From the NCBI GenBank assembly GCA_028532915.1, contig JAQQAI010000067.1:1-33887 (forward strand): DNA of 33,887 nucleotides, written 5' to 3'. Source of the stretch: Sphaerochaetaceae bacterium. Lineage in GTDB: Bacteria > Spirochaetota > Spirochaetia > Sphaerochaetales > Sphaerochaetaceae. This document shows, piece after piece, positions 15,438-23,039 of the stretch. Within the stretch, counting starts at the first letter, position 1, and each line of letters opens with the position of its first letter. The translations under genes were made by a program, and so were the position numbers. A model generated the notes under the pieces. It had not been told where the DNA came from. It saw nothing but the letters and a program-made list of their open reading frames with translations, and did no database searches.

Positions 15438-15686
15438 ATGAACAGCAAATTAATAAAATTCATAACAGCAGTTGTAGTCATCGCAGCTATCGCCGTTGGA
15501 TCCATCTCAGCTTCCAGAACAGTAAGCAGCAAGACGCTTCATATATATGCAACCATCCCTTCAAGAACTACGGTAGAAGTTTCTGATAACGGTCAAGTCT
15601 TCTTCACTTCCAACAATTCAGCGGCGGCAACAGATGTGATCCAGTATGAAGGTGATACCACAGTGCTCACAGTCGTCGCCAGATAA
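15438..15686 (+). CDS. Small exported protein, 'SASRTVSS' family, copy A
   Basis: I do not recognise the family. ATG 15438 (82 aa) is preferred over 15420 because AAGGAG (15423-15428) is 9 nt before it and it gives a normal signal peptide: MNSKLIKF, then a hydrophobic core, then 'SISA'. The mature part of about 57 residues starts SRTVSS and reads like a small beta-sandwich: alternating 'TLHIYATIP', 'TTVEVSDNG', 'QVFFTSNNS' and 'TTVLTVVAR'. It has no Cys. Two relatives lie at the right end of the window: one about 97% identical in DNA over the visible 228 bp, the other diverged. It has its own promoter and a strong terminator, so it is a single-gene unit, probably abundantly made. A surface or filament subunit is one guess; there is no direct evidence. 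Confidence 0.8.
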   Translation: MNSKLIKFITAVVVIAAIAVGSISASRTVSSKTLHIYATIPSRTTVEVSDNGQVFFTSNNSAAATDVIQYEGDTTVLTVVAR

Positions 15687-15711
15687 CTACATTAGCATTC
15701 TGATAGATAAG

Positions 15712-15741
15712 AGATCTGCTTTCACGGCGGATCTTTTTTTT
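15712..15741 (+). terminator. Rho-independent terminator of copy A
   Basis: AGATCTGC (15712-15719) pairs with GCGGATCT (15727-15734), with one wobble, followed by T8. The same hairpin follows copy B. Confidence 0.9.
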
Positions 15742-15765
15742 GGGGTAAAGAATAAATTTTATGTA

Positions 15766-15807
15766 TTGACCCTAAAACTCCTGATCATGTATATTACTAA
15801 ATGATCA
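15766..15807 (+). promoter_or_regulatory. arsR promoter and ArsR operator
   Basis: TTGACC (15766-15771), 18 bp and TATATT (15790-15795). The dyad TGATCAT (15782-15788) / ATGATCA (15801-15807) brackets the -10 box, where ArsR repressors normally bind. Confidence 0.75.
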
Positions 15808-15847
15808 TATGAACATAAAGTAATAAGAGGATGCAGGGAGGATTATC

Positions 15848-16180
15848 ATGGTCGAACTATTCAAGGCTCTCGCGGAGGAGAACCGACTCAGGATTCTATC
15901 ACTGTTATTGCAGCAGGACCTTTGCGTGTGTGAACTCGAACACTGTCTGGAACTCAAGCAGTCGAATATATCACGCCATCTGTCGGTACTGAAACGTTCA
16001 GGACTGGTAGAAAGTTACAAAGATCAACAGTGGGCATACTACAAGATCAGCAGATCCTTAACTGATGAGCATGAACAGCTGAGATCCTATCTCGATGAAA
16101 AGCTTAAAAAATTACCGACTTTTCAGGATGATATGGCGAGAATCGAGACGTACAGAGAACATGAGGTCTGCAGACACTGA
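15848..16180 (+). CDS. arsR: ArsR-family arsenite-responsive repressor
   Basis: A 110-aa winged-helix repressor that leaves DNA on binding As(III)/Sb(III). The metal site 'DLCVCELEHCLEL' (C26 and C28 in the alpha-3 helix) is the classic ArsR ELCVCDL motif. The recognition helix 'LKQSNISRHLSVLKRSGLV' is typical. Its start ATG 15848 has the SD GGGAGG about 7 nt upstream. It precedes acr3 by 75 bp in the same orientation, forming a two-gene resistance operon with a dyad operator at its promoter. There is no arsC or other ars gene in the window. Confidence 0.95.
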   Translation: MVELFKALAEENRLRILSLLLQQDLCVCELEHCLELKQSNISRHLSVLKRSGLVESYKDQQWAYYKISRSLTDEHEQLRSYLDEKLKKLPTFQDDMARIETYREHEVCRH

Positions 16181-16255
16181 TCGATTTGAAGCAGATGAGA
16201 ACAATCAGGTATGTGATGCATTTTACAATAATGAAATATCCAAGGAGAGAATATT

Positions 16256-17323
16256 ATGGGTGACAAGGAAAAGAGCAATATCAGTTTCTTTCAGAAATAT
16301 CTGACGGTGTGGGTAGCACTGTGCATGGTGGCAGGAGTCCTTATAGGACGGTACTTCCCACAGCTGCCGGCCTTTTTGAGCAGATTCGAATATGCGAATG
16401 TATCGATACCTATAGCTATTCTGATCTGGGTCATGATCTACCCGATGATGATGAAAGTCGATTTCCAGAGCATAAAAAATGTCGGAAAGAATCCTAAGGG
16501 TCTGTATCTCACCTGGGTCGTGAACTGGCTTATCAAACCATTCACGATGTACGCGATTGCCTCATTTTTCTTCTATGTAGTATTCAGAAACTTCATCACA
16601 CCCGATCTGGCAACCGAGTATCTCGCCGGTGCGGTACTTCTGGGAGCGGCCCCCTGTACGGCCATGGTATTTGTATGGAGTCATCTCACAAAAGGTAATC
16701 CTGCATATACGGTCATCCAGGTAGCGACCAATGATGTCATCATTCTCTTCGCATTCGTACCTATAGTGAAGTTCCTTCTGGGAGTAAGCAATGTGAGTGT
16801 TCCCTGGATGACTTTGATCCTGTCGGTGGTACTGTTTGTCGTTATCCCCCTTGCGGGTGGCATTCTGACTAGGATGTATGTTTCAAACAGAAAAGGCGTG
16901 ACTTATTTTGAAACACAGTTTCTTCCCCGATCCGACAATGCGACGATGGTTGGTCTTCTTCTGACTCTGATCCTGCTGTTCGCTTTTCAGGGGGAGGTGT
17001 TCCTCAACAATCCTCTGCATATCCTTCTCATCGCCGTACCTCTGATCATTCAGACGATCTTCATCTTCTCGATCTCCTATATCACCGGGAAAATGATCCA
17101 TCTTCCCCACGATATCGCGGCTCCCGCCGGGATGATCGGAGCTTCGAATTTCTTCGAACTCTCGGTGGCGGTCGCCATCGCAGTTTTCGGGACTACGAGT
17201 CCTGCAGCTGTAGCTACGGTCGTCGGAGTGCTGGTCGAGGTTCCTGTGATGCTCATGCTGGTGAGGATTGCAAACAGGACAAGAAAGCTGTTTCTCCCGA
17301 GAAAAGTGGGTGTTGTCTCATAG
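16256..17323 (+). CDS. acr3: Arsenite efflux permease, ACR3 family
   Basis: Inner-membrane arsenite/H+ exporter, 355 aa with ten hydrophobic segments. Family residues include 'VLLGAAPCTAMVFVWSHLT' with the essential Cys (C134) and 'ATNDVIILFAF', 'MIGASNFFELSVAVAIAVFG', and a Glu in 'VLVEVPVML' near the C-terminus. ATG 16256 has AAGGAG 8 nt upstream. It is cotranscribed with arsR. No ATPase subunit (arsA) is present, so efflux would be driven by the membrane potential. Confidence 0.96.
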   Translation: MGDKEKSNISFFQKYLTVWVALCMVAGVLIGRYFPQLPAFLSRFEYANVSIPIAILIWVMIYPMMMKVDFQSIKNVGKNPKGLYLTWVVNWLIKPFTMYAIASFFFYVVFRNFITPDLATEYLAGAVLLGAAPCTAMVFVWSHLTKGNPAYTVIQVATNDVIILFAFVPIVKFLLGVSNVSVPWMTLILSVVLFVVIPLAGGILTRMYVSNRKGVTYFETQFLPRSDNATMVGLLLTLILLFAFQGEVFLNNPLHILLIAVPLIIQTIFIFSISYITGKMIHLPHDIAAPAGMIGASNFFELSVAVAIAVFGTTSPAAVATVVGVLVEVPVMLMLVRIANRTRKLFLPRKVGVVS

Positions 17324-17407
17324 GACCCTCTTCGGAAAAATCGAAAAGTAGTTTATAGTACATAAAACCTTTAGATTGCAAAATGACAGGGGGAAGGGGA
17401 TCAGAGT

Positions 17408-18169
17408 ATGAAAACATTGATATCATGGAATGTGAATGGCATAAGAGCCGCAGAGAAGAAAGGTCTGTTCGAATGGATGAAGGAAAAAGATGCGGATGTT
17501 TTCTGTCTGCAGGAGACCAAAGCTCAGAAAGAACAGCTCGATGAACGTTTCATCGCCCCTGAAGGATACACTTCCTATTTTGCCTCGGCAGAGAAGAAAG
17601 GATACAGCGGGGTAGTGACCTATACGAAAGAAAAGCCGCTCTCTGTTTCCACGCTGGGAATCGATGAATTCGATGCAGAAGGAAGAAGCCTCATTCTGGA
17701 ATTTCCCGATTATCTGCTGATCAACTGTTATTTTCCAAACAGTCAGGAGGCGGGAAAGCGGCTTGATTATAAACTGCGATTTTGTGAGGCAATACTCGAT
17801 TATTGTGAAGCAGCCGTAGCAGATGGAAAACATATCGTATTGTGCGGAGATTATAATATCGCCCATAAACCGATAGACCTTGCGAACCCGAAACGCAACG
17901 AGATGAATCCCGGCTACCTGCCTGAAGAACGGGCCTGGATGGATACTTTCACTGAAAAAGGATACATCGATACATTCAGGAAGTACTGCAAAGACCCTGA
18001 CCGGTACAGCTGGTGGTCTTATCGTTTCAAAGCGAGAGAAAAGAATATCGGGTGGCGCATCGATTATTTCTGTGTCGATTCAGAATTCGAAAAACAACTG
18101 AAGAGCGCTGAGATCTATGATCAGGTGGTCGGTTCGGATCATTGTCCGATCGAACTGTGTATCGAATAA
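17408..18169 (+). CDS. xth: Exodeoxyribonuclease III / AP endonuclease (ExoA type)
   Basis: Base-excision-repair nuclease that cuts 5' to abasic sites and removes 3' blocking groups. It is 253 aa, the usual length. Motifs run in order: 'MKTLISWNVNGIRAAEKKGL' with the metal-binding Asn, 'CLQETKAQ' (E36), 'YSGVVTYTKEKP', 'CGDYNIAH' (catalytic Asp and Asn), 'YSWWSYRFKAREKNIGWRID' and the final 'GSDHCPIEL' (Asp-His). ATG 17408 has the purine-rich SD AAGGGG about 10 nt upstream. Expressed alone; a terminator follows. Confidence 0.96.
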   Translation: MKTLISWNVNGIRAAEKKGLFEWMKEKDADVFCLQETKAQKEQLDERFIAPEGYTSYFASAEKKGYSGVVTYTKEKPLSVSTLGIDEFDAEGRSLILEFPDYLLINCYFPNSQEAGKRLDYKLRFCEAILDYCEAAVADGKHIVLCGDYNIAHKPIDLANPKRNEMNPGYLPEERAWMDTFTEKGYIDTFRKYCKDPDRYSWWSYRFKAREKNIGWRIDYFCVDSEFEKQLKSAEIYDQVVGSDHCPIELCIE

Positions 18170-18191
18170 TCATACATATGAACATATCGGG

Positions 18192-18227
18192 CCAGCCTCA
18201 GCCGTCTGCTCAGGCTGGTTCTCTTTA
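18192..18227 (+). terminator. Probable terminator after xth
   Basis: CCAGCCT (18192-18198) pairs with AGGCTGG (18212-18218), followed by a T-rich tract interrupted by C. The gap from here to 18445 holds one more dyad, AATTTCTC/GAGAAATT (18278-18285 with 18300-18307), of unknown role. Confidence 0.65.
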
Positions 18228-18445
18228 TTCCGAACGCCTTCATCTTTCAGGTGAACTCAGAGATTAAGATCCTACAGAATTTCTCTTGATGTATATTCTG
18301 AGAAATTACTCCTGCCGAGTAATGATTATCAATTCCCAGATATATGGAAAAATACCTGAAACTTTGTATCCTCAGTCAGTGAATGATAGTATCTTTGAAT
18401 CTATAGCAGTCTCATCCGACGGGATGCTGAATGGAGGATGGTAAG

Positions 18446-18823
18446 ATGGAGAAAGATAGAAAAAGTATGCAGTTGAACGAAAGAATTTCCCTTTTGTGGG
18501 TTGTTGTCATGGTAAATATGATTTTTGCAGATATTCTTTCCTTTATGCTTCCGGGGTTTTTTCAAAGCGTGACCATTGAGGTCACAGAAGGTATTATGCT
18601 GGTATTCGCAGTGATATTGGAGATCCCGATCGTTATGATATATCTTTCTCGTGTCTTGAAAGATAAGACCAATCGATTGGTCAATCTTATTGCATCCGTG
18701 ATAACGATCGTGTTCATCATAGGCGGAGGTTCACTGACTCTTCATTATATCTTCTTTGCAGCAGTGGAAGTCGTTACCCTGATTTTGATCATCAACTATG
18801 CATTGAAACTTACAAAGGAATAA
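18446..18823 (+). CDS. Small four-helix membrane protein (DUF6326-like)
   Basis: A 125-aa protein from ATG 18446, which I choose because GGAGG (18433-18437) is 8 nt away; the in-frame ATG at 18431 overlaps that SD. Four hydrophobic segments follow a short basic N-terminus: 'LLWVVVMVNMIFADILSFML', a second around 'GIMLVFAVILEIPIVMIYLS', a third 'LIASVITIVFIIGG' and a fourth 'FFAAVEVVTLILIINYAL'. The pattern 'NMIFADIL..PG' then 'EIPIVMIYLSRVL' resembles DUF6326, an uncharacterised inner-membrane family. Apparently monocistronic. Function unknown. Confidence 0.75.
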   Translation: MEKDRKSMQLNERISLLWVVVMVNMIFADILSFMLPGFFQSVTIEVTEGIMLVFAVILEIPIVMIYLSRVLKDKTNRLVNLIASVITIVFIIGGGSLTLHYIFFAAVEVVTLILIINYALKLTKE

Positions 18824-18850
18824 AGTCAGACCTCTTTCCACCAGAAAAGA

Positions 18851-18892
18851 GGGGCTTTAACCAGTACAAGCTTGAGTTGACTGGAACCTCAA
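18851..18892 (-). pseudogene. Decayed partial tRNA-Leu copy (possible attachment-site remnant)
   Basis: Read on the minus strand, this 42-base stretch aligns without gaps to the anticodon-to-T-arm part of the intact tRNA-Leu(GAG) at 19542-19625, with about three quarters of positions equal by eye. It includes TTGAGGT of the anticodon loop and AAGCTTGT-CTGGTT of the variable and T arms. The 5' half and acceptor are absent. Integrative elements entering tRNA genes leave such partial copies. A functional tRNA is excluded. Confidence 0.5.
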
Positions 18893-19174
18893 AATGAGAT
18901 CCTTTTTTTCTTAACAATTATTTCTCGTTCCTATTATATGCCAAAGATTGAACTGAATCCTCCTGTTGCTGGAATTGTGTCATTTCCATCCTCTTATATA
19001 AATATTCAATTCCGCATTTCTCAATTCTAGGAAGCTTTAAAACCTTGCCTATATTTTCTATGCTATCGCTCTCAGTCAAATAACAGTCAAATAAGATTAT
19101 AAAAAATTATTTTTTGTACATAAATTATTTACAAGTTTCAAGAAAGAAAGCTACCTTTTGTGAGTCAAATAAGA
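18893..19174. other. AT-rich gene-free stretch with short direct repeats
   Basis: No coding frame is supportable. The 11-mer CAGTCAAATAA occurs twice in tandem (19073-19083 and 19084-19094), and AGTCAAATAAGATTA occurs at 19085-19099 and again at 19163-19177, overlapping the stop codon of the fragment that follows. The base composition is more AT-rich than the surroundings, in keeping with a degraded insertion between the tRNA-Leu remnant and the intact tRNA-Leu. Confidence 0.5.
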
Positions 19175-19402
19175 TTAAGCCCAATACGGTAAATATTTTG
19201 AATATTCCCGAGATTGGCCTTCTTTAACCGGTTTTACTAGCTTTCTAGTCACTGCATCACTAATAACTCTTGAAACCATGGCTCTATTTTTTTCTTTTAT
19301 CCCAAACCTCTCTCTTAAAAAACTGTTTGTCATGGATTCGTTATTTACAAACTTTAAACAAGAATGCAGGTATGCTGCTTCACTCTTCTCCTTTTTATCC
19401 AT
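19175..19402 (-). pseudogene. Stand-alone C-terminal winged-helix fragment of an AlbA_2/RecG-like regulator
   Basis: A 75-aa reading frame resembling the last 70 or so residues of the large 'ATP-binding protein' regulators with an AlbA_2 N-terminal domain. In these the C-terminus reads like 'MTNxSLRERFGI..KN..xASRxIxDxxxxxLIKP' and ends 'YVPFWA'. Here 'ESMTNSFLRERFGIKEKNRA', 'SRVISDAVTRKLVKP' and the end 'YSKYLPYWA' match well. The other 300-400 residues are missing, an in-frame stop lies a few codons before the ATG, and there is no Shine-Dalgarno. It is therefore probably a remnant left next to tRNA-Leu rather than a working gene, although expression as a small DNA-binding protein cannot be ruled out. 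Confidence 0.55.
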
Positions 19403-19498
19403 GTCTGAGAATTAATTAGAAGCGTATAAGGTAACTTGTGTATGCTCTTTAGTTACACCAGAAAAAAGGTACAGGAAATGGGAAGAGCCCAAAAACCA

Positions 19499-19538
19499 AA
19501 AAAAACACTCTCTGAGAAATTTCAGAAAGTGTTTTTTG
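19499..19538. terminator. Terminator after tRNA-Leu (dyad with T tracts both ways)
   Basis: AACACT...AGTGTT arms with an internal CTGA/TCAG stem are flanked by A-rich and T-rich runs on both sides. On the minus strand the hairpin is followed by T8, directly downstream of the tRNA. Confidence 0.8.
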
Positions 19539-19541
19539 AAG

Positions 19542-19625
19542 TGCGGCTGACTGGACTTGAACCAGCACAAGCTCTCGCTCACTAGCACCTCAAGCTAGCG
19601 TGTCTACCAATTCCACCACAGCCGC
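19542..19625 (-). tRNA. tRNA-Leu (anticodon GAG)
   Basis: An 84-nt class II tRNA. The acceptor GCGGCTG/CAGCCGC is perfect, the anticodon stem CTAGC/GCTAG encloses loop TTGAGGT, a long variable arm follows, and the T loop is TTCAAGT. CCA is not encoded. It sits downstream of pepF with a 7-bp dyad (19631-19637 with 19655-19661) between them. Confidence 0.96.
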
Positions 19626-19689
19626 AAGTGACAGGTGAAAAATTACACTATTTGCACCTGTTGGTCAATACTTTTTCAGGAAAATATCC

Positions 19690-21489
19690 CTAGGAAAGTG
19701 ATGTGAATGCATCGAGAAGTGAATCAAAGGTTTTCAATGCTTCTCTTACCGGCTCCGGAGAACTCATATCCACCCCGGCATCTTTCAATGAATCTATAGG
19801 ATATTTTGATCCGCCTGATGAAAGGAACCTGAGATAGTCTTCCCTCTCTTTCTGAGCACCGTTGAGAACCTTCTGTGATAACGCGATCGCAGCACTGATA
19901 CCGGTTGCGTATTTATACACATAGTATGCACGATAGAAGTGGGGAATCCTTAATCCTTCCAGGTCACTCATCTGTGTGAGGGCGACATCCGGTCCGAAGT
20001 ACCTGTCGAGAAGTTTTCTGTACTCGCTTCGCATGAGTTCGATGGTAAGCGGTTCTCCCTGTTCCCCCAGTGTATGGATTCTGTGCTCATATTCGGCGAA
20101 CATCGTCTGTCTGAAAAGAGTCGCGACTGTATCCTCAAGCTGTTTTGAGAGGATGAAACGTTTCATCTCCCGGTCATCGCTGTTGTCGAGAAGATAACGT
20201 GCGAGCAGCTGCTCATTGAAAGTCGATGCTACTTCCGCTTCGAATATCGTATAGTCATAGGAGGGAAAGGGATTGTTTCGGGCACTGTAATAGGAGTGCA
20301 TCGAATGTCCTCCTTCATGTGCGAGGGTAAACACGTCTCTGAGGACATCCTCATGGTAGTTCATCATGATGTAGGGAACCCCGCTGTAGATGCCGCTGCT
20401 GAAGGCTCCGGAGCGTTTCCCTTTATTCTCATAACGATCTACCCAGCGGTCCTCGGTGAGACCCTTTTTTAATACTCCGACATATTCCTCTCCAAGAGGA
20501 GCAAGAGCCTTTTCTATCAGATCGACAGCATCTTCATATGTGTGAGAGACTTTGACCGAATCGATCATAGGGGCGTACACATCATAATGGTTGAGAGTAT
20601 CGAGTCCGAGCTGTTCACGTCTTACCTCGTAGTAGCGGTGAAGAGAGGGGAGGGCTTCATTCACACTTGTTATCAGCGAATCATAGACAGTCGCCGGGAC
20701 ATTGTCGGGGAAAAGGAACATGCTTCTTGCATCATCATATTTCCTTATCTTCGCCCTGAAAATGTCCTGTTTTACGCTCGTTTCGTATAAAGAAGCAAGT
20801 GTATGCTTATGACTTTCGAAGACAGTGTAGAATTTGTCGTAGGCTTCTTTTCTGACATTCTGATCTCTGTTCTGCATCAGAAGACCGAAAGTAGATTGGC
20901 TCAGAGGGATCTCTCCATCCGCAGTCTTCACTGTTTTGAAATCGAAATCTACGTTCGTCAGTGCTGAGAATGTTTCCTGAGCCTTTGACCCCACTTCGCT
21001 TTGAAGGGCCATCAGATGCTCCATCTCGCTTGAAAGGACATGATCCTTCGCTCTGAGCATCTTCGAGAGCATGATCCTGTAGTCGTCGAACTCACTTCCT
21101 TTCAGCCATGATTCGATAGTATCGGTGTCAATGGCCAGGATCTCCGGCTCAATGAAGCTTACGCTGGCGGAAAACTGAGTAAGTACTGTCGTCACAATGC
21201 TTTTCAAGCGCTGGTTCGTGTTATCGGATCCATCTGCGGCATGACGCAGAAACGCATACTGGCCGACTCTCTCGGCAATCTTTTCTACTTCTGTTATATA
21301 CCTAACAGCAGAGAGCAGGTTCTCTTTGGATTTCCCGATCGTTCCTCTGAATGATTCAGATTTCGAGCTTTCTTTTCTGATTCTTTCTATATCGTCTTCC
21401 CACTGCTTTTCCGTCTTATACAGGAGTTCAAGGTTCCATGTATCTTCTACGGGTACATCTTTTCTTTCAGGGATCGTGTGTTGAGCCAT
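19690..21489 (-). CDS. pepF: Oligoendopeptidase F (peptidase family M3B)
   Basis: Cytoplasmic zinc metallopeptidase that degrades oligopeptides of roughly 7-17 residues. The 599-aa length is standard. An N-terminal helical region (1-200) precedes the catalytic domain, with HEGGH at 391-395 ('LAHEGGHSMHSYYS') and the third zinc ligand E419 in 'IFEAEVASTFNE'. Other family blocks are 'SGAFSSGIYSGVPYIMMNY' and the substrate-loop region 'LEGLRIPHFYRAYYVYKYAT'. The start is ATG 21489 with AAGGAG about 12 nt upstream. It begins 6 bp after the rdgB stop and is probably cotranscribed with it. Confidence 0.96.
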   Translation of the reverse strand: MAQHTIPERKDVPVEDTWNLELLYKTEKQWEDDIERIRKESSKSESFRGTIGKSKENLLSAVRYITEVEKIAERVGQYAFLRHAADGSDNTNQRLKSIVTTVLTQFSASVSFIEPEILAIDTDTIESWLKGSEFDDYRIMLSKMLRAKDHVLSSEMEHLMALQSEVGSKAQETFSALTNVDFDFKTVKTADGEIPLSQSTFGLLMQNRDQNVRKEAYDKFYTVFESHKHTLASLYETSVKQDIFRAKIRKYDDARSMFLFPDNVPATVYDSLITSVNEALPSLHRYYEVRREQLGLDTLNHYDVYAPMIDSVKVSHTYEDAVDLIEKALAPLGEEYVGVLKKGLTEDRWVDRYENKGKRSGAFSSGIYSGVPYIMMNYHEDVLRDVFTLAHEGGHSMHSYYSARNNPFPSYDYTIFEAEVASTFNEQLLARYLLDNSDDREMKRFILSKQLEDTVATLFRQTMFAEYEHRIHTLGEQGEPLTIELMRSEYRKLLDRYFGPDVALTQMSDLEGLRIPHFYRAYYVYKYATGISAAIALSQKVLNGAQKEREDYLRFLSSGGSKYPIDSLKDAGVDMSSPEPVREALKTFDSLLDAFTSLS

Positions 21490-21495
21490 ATGTGA

Positions 21496-22101
21496 TTAAT
21501 CTCCTTTTTCAAATGAATCGATGAGTGCAAGCAGAGCTTTCGCTGATCTTGCCCGATGGCTTATCGAATTTTTCTCTTCGCTGCTCAGTTGGGCAAGGGT
21601 TCTGCCCTGTGACGGCAGATAGAAGACAGGATCATATCCGAACCCTTCACGTCCGTCCGGTTCTGAGGCTATCATTCCCTCGAGGGTTTCCTGGAAGACA
21701 AAGATTCTCTGAGTATCCAGAACGAGAGCTAATGCGCATGCGAAGCGGGCACTGCGGGCTGAGCCTGTTATTCCTTTCATATTCTCAAGGAGATACTCGT
21801 TTCTCTCATGTGATTCCAGAAGTCTGCCGAAATGGTCCTCGCCATATCGTGCCGTACGCACTCCGGGATTACCTCCCAGAGCGTCTATGAACAATCCGGT
21901 GTCATCGGCAATCGTCGGTCTTTTGCACAATCTGTACAGATGCATCGCCTTTCCAAGGGCGTTCTCGATCAGAGTGGACCCTGTTTCGTCAAAAGAATAG
22001 TCGACCGACAGCTGCCGGGGCATTATCAGGGTATGGCCTTTGAGAAGTGCTTCCATCTCATCTTTCTTGTGTAAATTCTGAGTAGCAAATACTAGTTCCA
22101 T
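21496..22101 (-). CDS. rdgB: XTP/dITP diphosphatase (RdgB/HAM1 family)
   Basis: Removes non-canonical purine nucleotides (dITP, XTP) from the nucleotide pool by hydrolysis to monophosphate and pyrophosphate. 201 aa. The N-terminal 'FATQNLHKKDEM' is the SxTxNxxK nucleotide motif, with Ala in place of the usual Ser. Also present are 'GSTLIENALGKA', 'TIADDTGLFIDALGGNPGV' with the catalytic acidic pair, 'GFGYDPVFYLPSQGRTLAQL' and 'SHRARSAKAL'. It starts 9 bp after the stop of the upstream hypothetical gene with only a weak SD, consistent with translational coupling in an operon with pepF downstream. Confidence 0.95.
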   Translation of the reverse strand: MELVFATQNLHKKDEMEALLKGHTLIMPRQLSVDYSFDETGSTLIENALGKAMHLYRLCKRPTIADDTGLFIDALGGNPGVRTARYGEDHFGRLLESHERNEYLLENMKGITGSARSARFACALALVLDTQRIFVFQETLEGMIASEPDGREGFGYDPVFYLPSQGRTLAQLSSEEKNSISHRARSAKALLALIDSFEKGD

Positions 22102-22110
22102 TCTTTGAAT

Positions 22111-23037
22111 TTACTTCATTTGGCCGGTATCGTCTATATGATCATGTAAATAGCGGTAGAGAGACTGCAACCCTGAATCGACGGTCCCTTTTGGAACGTT
22201 GGTGACCTTCCCCGCGATCGAATGGGTGACCGTAGCAGGCCTGTTTCTGATAGCCTCACGCATCTGTTCCCAATAGCGCATCTCCTTCTCTCTTTTTGAC
22301 TCGACTTTGGAAACATAGTAGGGATGAGCATCGACTGAAAGGAGAAACTGCTTCTCCCGTTCGAGAAACTCCTTCTCGAAGAAATGGCTGTCTCTGATTC
22401 TGATATTCCTCTCTTTCATCTTTAGTCTTCTCTCACTCAAGGTGAGAGCTTCTTTGATCATTGAGGCAAGAGAGGCTTCATCCATCTCCAGAAATCGTGC
22501 GAGAAATGAGATATGGGCTGAAGAGAGCAGATCGCTGCACAGGATAATCAGATGAATGATCCTTTTCTTGAAAGCTTCAGATTGCTGTATCTTCTCTTTT
22601 ATCCTGAGTGACAGCGGTGTGTCGCTTGTCCAGGAAAGTGTTCCTCCTGTTCTTTCATCAAAATCAGCACAAGACGAACAGGATGAGAATTGGCTGAAGT
22701 GATAGTATTCAAGATCATCATCACTGACACTTTCGATCTGGAAGCGGCGATTCTCGTTCCTTTTCAGTTTCAAGAATGACTGGGCCTGAAGGTAGGAGAC
22801 CTTTTTCATGTAATTCTCGAATGGAATACCCGTGTAGGTGAAGTTCTTCAGCAGGGTATCGAGTCTTGGATTCACATAGAGAAGCAGGTCGGAGGCTTCT
22901 TCCTCATCGATGAGCCTGACCGATGGAGGGTAGGTGTAGATAACCAGCTGACAGTAGGAGATGAGTTCTTCTCGCAGTGCTGAGTTTGTCGGATCTTTCT
23001 GATACTTCAGTACTTTTTCTGTGATTTTCGATTTCAT
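22111..23037 (-). CDS. Hypothetical protein, possibly sigma-like, upstream of rdgB
   Basis: A 308-aa protein that I do not recognise with confidence. It is basic and helical with no signal peptide or TM segment. Residues about 20-100 ('SYCQLVIYTYPPSVRLIDEE', 'ASDLLLYVNPRLDTLLKNF', 'FENYMKKVSYLQAQSFLKLK') have the spacing and character of sigma-70 region 2. The C-terminus ('ATVTHSIAGKVTNVPKGTVD') could hold a helix-turn-helix. A small Cys pair, 'SSCSSC', lies in the middle. A divergent RNA-polymerase-associated factor specific to spirochaetes is plausible but unproved. ATG 23037 has AAAGGAGG 5-8 nt upstream, and that SD is inside a perfect hairpin. rdgB and pepF follow closely. Confidence 0.65.
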   Translation of the reverse strand: MKSKITEKVLKYQKDPTNSALREELISYCQLVIYTYPPSVRLIDEEEASDLLLYVNPRLDTLLKNFTYTGIPFENYMKKVSYLQAQSFLKLKRNENRRFQIESVSDDDLEYYHFSQFSSCSSCADFDERTGGTLSWTSDTPLSLRIKEKIQQSEAFKKRIIHLIILCSDLLSSAHISFLARFLEMDEASLASMIKEALTLSERRLKMKERNIRIRDSHFFEKEFLEREKQFLLSVDAHPYYVSKVESKREKEMRYWEQMREAIRNRPATVTHSIAGKVTNVPKGTVDSGLQSLYRYLHDHIDDTGQMK

Positions 23038-23039
23038 GT

